64,000 bases of DNA from an uncultured Oceanospirillaceae bacterium (GTDB taxonomy: Bacteria; Pseudomonadota; Gammaproteobacteria; Pseudomonadales; Balneatricaceae): NCBI GenBank assembly GCA_937136055.1, contig CAKZOD010000076.1:21887-85886 (forward strand), read 5' to 3'. A model generated the notes under the pieces. The model did not search any database, was not told the DNA's origin, and was given only the letters and a program-made list of their open reading frames with translations. A program made the position numbers and the translations under genes. Positions 60,786-64,000 of this stretch are shown here, piece by piece (position 1 is the stretch's first letter; each line of letters opens with the position of its first letter).

Positions 60786-61477
60786 TTGAGAGAGTTTCAG
60801 ATAAGAATTTAGATAAAAACCTGAGCCCTAAAAACACCCTGCCCGTTTTGTATTCTCTGCAAAACTGCCCGTATGCAATGCGGGCACGTTTAACGCTACT
60901 GCTATCTGAGCAAGATATTATTATCCGTGCTATCACACTCAAAGATAAGCCCCAAACAATGCTCAAAGCTTCTCCCAAAGGCACAGTACCTGTCTTGGTT
61001 TTAACGGATGGTACTGTCATTGAAGAGAGCATGGAGATTATGCTTTGGGCTTTAGAACAAAGTGATCCCAACAATTTATTACCCCAAGATAAGCCTGATA
61101 TCCAGCAAGCGATTATCAAGCTTATTCAGCGCGGTGATGATGAGTTTAAGCACCCCTTAGAGCAGTATCGCGCCGCAAAGCGCTATCATCGCGATAGCGA
61201 AATTCATTGGCGAGAACAATGTGAATCCTTTATTGAAGAGCTAGAACAGCGCTTAAGCACTAATAGCTATTTTGTGGGCAATAGTGCCAGTTTAGCTGAT
61301 TACTCCTTCATTCCTTTTATGCGCCAGTTTGGCCGGGTTGATCGAAAGTGGTTTGCCAATGCGCCTTACCCTAACGTTAAAGCATGGCTAAGCACACAAT
61401 TACAAAGCCGACTTTATGCCAAAATGATGACTAAACATCCACTTTGGCACGAAGAAGCCGCTGATACTTTTCTTTAA
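60782..61477 (+). CDS. Glutathione S-transferase family protein
   Basis: LPVLYSLQNCPYAMRARLTLLLSEQDIIIRAITLKDKPQTMLKASPKGTVPVLVLTDGTVIEESMEIMLWALEQ; 4-bp overlap with the upstream gene. Confidence 0.88.
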   Translation: MIERVSDKNLDKNLSPKNTLPVLYSLQNCPYAMRARLTLLLSEQDIIIRAITLKDKPQTMLKASPKGTVPVLVLTDGTVIEESMEIMLWALEQSDPNNLLPQDKPDIQQAIIKLIQRGDDEFKHPLEQYRAAKRYHRDSEIHWREQCESFIEELEQRLSTNSYFVGNSASLADYSFIPFMRQFGRVDRKWFANAPYPNVKAWLSTQLQSRLYAKMMTKHPLWHEEAADTFL

Positions 61478-61706
61478 TTGCTCTTTAATAGCATCACCCA
61501 TAGCCTCTTGCTTTAACCTTTGCCCGTCTAATTTTTCCCGCATAATAAAGAGCCAAGCCCCTTCATACCTAAAGGCACAGGCACACTGGATAATTCGCTC
61601 TTTTACTAACTCTTTTAGCTTCACAGACAAACACTCTACTTCTCTATCCCCTTATGCGAATTGCGCTTAGGCTTTTTAGTATTTATTACTGCTTTATCAA
61701 TAGAAA

Positions 61707-61721
61707 TGAGAATGAAAATCA
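61707..61721 (+). promoter_or_regulatory. Putative Fur box upstream of the siderophore-interacting protein
   Basis: TGAGAATGAAAATCA versus 7-1-7 consensus TGATAATnATTATCA. Confidence 0.6.
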
Positions 61722-61810
61722 ATTAGAATCCAGCTTGTAAAGATTACCCCCTTCTATTATCGGATCTCTTATATATTCCGATTATCGATGCATTATTAGT
61801 AGGAACGTAT

Positions 61811-62593
61811 ATGAGCAGAGCATTACCGAGAAAGTTCAAAGTCGTCAATAAACAATTCATTACACAAAATATGCTTCGAGTTACTTTGCAACAAACTGAT
61901 AACAACCCCCTCCCTGCTAATCAAGACGGCGGCTACATTAAATTGCATTTTCCACGTCCTGGGGTTTTAAACAACGATATTGAAAAACAGATCTTAAGCG
62001 AAGACACACAGTGTCGACCACTGCTTCGCACTTATACGATTTGCCAGCAACGCTCTGATTTAAATGAGATTGATATCGACTTTGTGGTTCATGAAATAGG
62101 CCCTGCTTCGCAATGGGCACTGAGCTGTGTAACGTCCGATGTGATGTATATTGCAGGCCCTGGCAAGATAAAATTTATTGATCCTACTGCAGATTGGTTT
62201 TTGATCTTAGGCGATATGACAGCACTACCCGCTATTAGCGCTAATTTAGCTAGGCTGCCTGCTGACGCTAAAGGTTATGGGGTTGTTGAAGTCGTCAGTG
62301 AAGACGATATTCAAGCGCTTAGAGTCCCCGATGGCTTTGAGCTTATTTGGTTGGTAAACACACAATTACACAACACATCTGCACTGCTTCACAAGATTAA
62401 AAATTTGCCTTTACTTGAGGGCACCCCTTCAGTTTGGAGTGCTTGTGAATTTGATGCCATTGCAAATTTGCGAGATCATTTTTACAAAACGTTGAGTATT
62501 TCAAAGCGCGATGTATACGCTAGTAGCTACTGGAAACGAGGCTTGAACGAAGAGCAACATAGAGAAGCCAAACGCGCTGCTCTTAACAATTAG
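61811..62593 (+). CDS. Siderophore-interacting protein (FAD-binding ferric-siderophore reductase)
   Basis: GGYIKLHFP, RPLLRTYTICQQRSDLNEIDIDFVVHEIGPASQWALSC, YIAGPGKIKF, DWFLILGDMTALPAISANLARLP, SSYWKRGLNEEQHREAKRAA. Confidence 0.93.
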   Translation: MSRALPRKFKVVNKQFITQNMLRVTLQQTDNNPLPANQDGGYIKLHFPRPGVLNNDIEKQILSEDTQCRPLLRTYTICQQRSDLNEIDIDFVVHEIGPASQWALSCVTSDVMYIAGPGKIKFIDPTADWFLILGDMTALPAISANLARLPADAKGYGVVEVVSEDDIQALRVPDGFELIWLVNTQLHNTSALLHKIKNLPLLEGTPSVWSACEFDAIANLRDHFYKTLSISKRDVYASSYWKRGLNEEQHREAKRAALNN

Positions 62594-62632
62594 CTGCACT
62601 AGCCGCTCTCTGAGCTATGTCTCCTAGGCTTT

Positions 62633-63418
62633 CTACACAAAATTCACAGAAGCCGTGCCAATACCACTAATGCTTACCCGCATATTATCACCTGCTTGTA
62701 TTGGCTCAAGGGGCACCAGTGAACCTGAGAGTATAACGTCACCTACTTTGAGCCCAATATCAAAGTCACCTAAGGTATTTGCAAGCCAAGTAACACAATT
62801 TACGGGATTACCTAAAGCAGCTGAGCCTTTGCCTGTTGAAATGACTACACCATTTTTCTCTACTGTCATCTCACAATTTACAAAATCAAAGTGCTCAGGG
62901 CTAACCGTATCATCACCTAGAACATACAGGCCGCATGAAGCATTATCCGCCACTGTATCTTCAATCTTAATATTCCAATTCTCGATACGCGAGTCAACCA
63001 CTTCAAAACAAGGCGCGATATAATCTGTTGCCGCTAACACATCAGCATTCGTCACTCCCGGTCCCATGATGTCTTTTTTCAGGATAAAGGCGATTTCACC
63101 CTCTGCTTTGGGTTGAATTAATAACTCACTGATAGGGATGTTCTGCGCATCGTTGTAAGCCATGCTATCAGTCAAAAAACCAAAATCTGGCTGATCAATA
63201 TTCAGCATTTGCTGCACCGCCTGAGAAGTCGCCCCTATTTTCTTACCCACTATTTTTTCACCTGCAATGAGTCGTCGCTCAATCATACGCTGTGAAATGT
63301 TATAGGCATCTTCTATTGAGATCTTAGCAAACCGCTGGGTAAAAGGTACCAGTGTTTGCTGTGTCATCATGGCATCAAATAGCTCATCACCACATTGCTT
63401 TATCTGCTGTTTATTCAT
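62633..63418 (-). CDS. 2-keto-4-pentenoate hydratase / 4-oxalocrotonate decarboxylase family protein
   Basis: AYNISQRMIERRLIAGEKIVGKKIGATSQAVQQMLNIDQPDFGFLTDSMAY...KAEGEIAFILKKD...GNPVNCVTWLANTLGDFDIGLKVGDVILSGSL. Confidence 0.9.
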   Translation of the reverse strand: MNKQQIKQCGDELFDAMMTQQTLVPFTQRFAKISIEDAYNISQRMIERRLIAGEKIVGKKIGATSQAVQQMLNIDQPDFGFLTDSMAYNDAQNIPISELLIQPKAEGEIAFILKKDIMGPGVTNADVLAATDYIAPCFEVVDSRIENWNIKIEDTVADNASCGLYVLGDDTVSPEHFDFVNCEMTVEKNGVVISTGKGSAALGNPVNCVTWLANTLGDFDIGLKVGDVILSGSLVPLEPIQAGDNMRVSISGIGTASVNFV

Positions 63419-63490
63419 TAATGTACCTTGAGAGTTACTATCAATTTTTGATTTCGGTTGTTAGAGCACTTGTAACGGTTAAAATACCGT

Positions 63491-64000
63491 TTAAACGTTA
63501 TTCAAAGATAGGCTAACATCATGAGTAAAATGCCTTTTCTGCTGAGTAATAGGATCAACAAATTGGAGTTCTTTTGCCAACAACTGCAAAGGAGCACTAT
63601 AGTTATCCGCTGATAATGGCTGCAAGTGCGGGTAGTATTTATCATTTAAAATAGGCCAACCTAACGTTTGCATATGCACTCGTAGTTGATGAGTTTTGCC
63701 CGTGATAGGGCTTAATTCGAATAACCCTTGCCTCGCAGATTGTGCCAAACAGCGAATCACAGAATGGCTGTTCGCAGCACCTTCTACTACTCGCATTCGA
63801 AAACGCGGCTCATCATGAGCAATACGGTTTTTAACTTCCCACTCTTGCCCAATTAAATCATTGTCTTCACCAATGTTAGCAATAGCATGGTAGGTTTTTT
63901 GAATCTGTCGCGTTTTGAAGAGTTGATGATAATGCTCACGGGTTTCAGGGTTTACTGAAAACATCACTAACCCTGCTGTAACGCGATCTAAACGATGTAA
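63491..64000 (-). CDS. RluA-family pseudouridine synthase (partial, continues past the right edge)
   Basis: The reading frame is open to the window end and reads LHRLDRVTAGLVMFSVNPETREHYHQLF...ELSPITGKTHQLRVHMQTLGWPILNDKYY. Confidence 0.9.
   Translation of the reverse strand, partial: LHRLDRVTAGLVMFSVNPETREHYHQLFKTRQIQKTYHAIANIGEDNDLIGQEWEVKNRIAHDEPRFRMRVVEGAANSHSVIRCLAQSARQGLFELSPITGKTHQLRVHMQTLGWPILNDKYYPHLQPLSADNYSAPLQLLAKELQFVDPITQQKRHFTHDVSLSLNNV

Noticed and set aside
61400-61630. 76-aa minus-strand ORF (MSVKLKELVKERIIQCACAFRYEGAWLF...)
   Set aside because: Partly protein-like, but its 3' part overlaps the GST gene and no family was recognised; not supported enough to call.
1-64000. 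CRISPR array, prophage, transposase or toxin-antitoxin system
   Set aside because: Searched by eye for regular spacer-repeat arrays, integrase/transposase motifs and small paired genes; none found.

Overview
The window looks like one chromosomal segment of an AT-leaning marine-type gammaproteobacterium (inference). No rRNA, tRNA, CRISPR array, prophage or intact transposon was recognised. Positions 1-14222 are one minus-strand ORF that runs off the left edge, so the ORF track misses it. It has at least 4740 codons and encodes a giant RTX-type secreted protein with an N-terminal LEPR-XLL-like motif, a DUF4347-like domain, repeated extracellular modules and an internal HEIGHLLGLQH zinc-protease motif. 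It follows a TolC-family outer membrane gene. Next come: a LysR-controlled catabolic cluster (Fe/2OG oxygenase, isochorismatase-like hydrolase, GMC oxidoreductase, cupin, and a Tat-exported SBP_bac_5 protein split by a G7 frameshift); MCP and MFS genes; creBCD; a BCCT transporter; a dual-SBP GGDEF/EAL protein; and a glutarate/2-hydroxyglutarate catabolic locus (LuxR, TRAP, lhgO, glaH, glaR, gabD). The right part has a Rho paralog lacking the N-terminal RNA-binding domain, another MCP, a metal ABC transporter operon, a U32 peptidase, a GST, a siderophore-interacting protein, a 2-keto-4-pentenoate hydratase family protein and a partial pseudouridine synthase. The most interesting observations are the giant protein, the truncated Rho paralog, a shared ACTAnCCCCTWWTGGGGYATAT site upstream of the TRAP operon and gabD, a 19-bp phased repeat between glaH and glaR, and the G7 frameshift. 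All family calls come from reading motifs; no database search was run.
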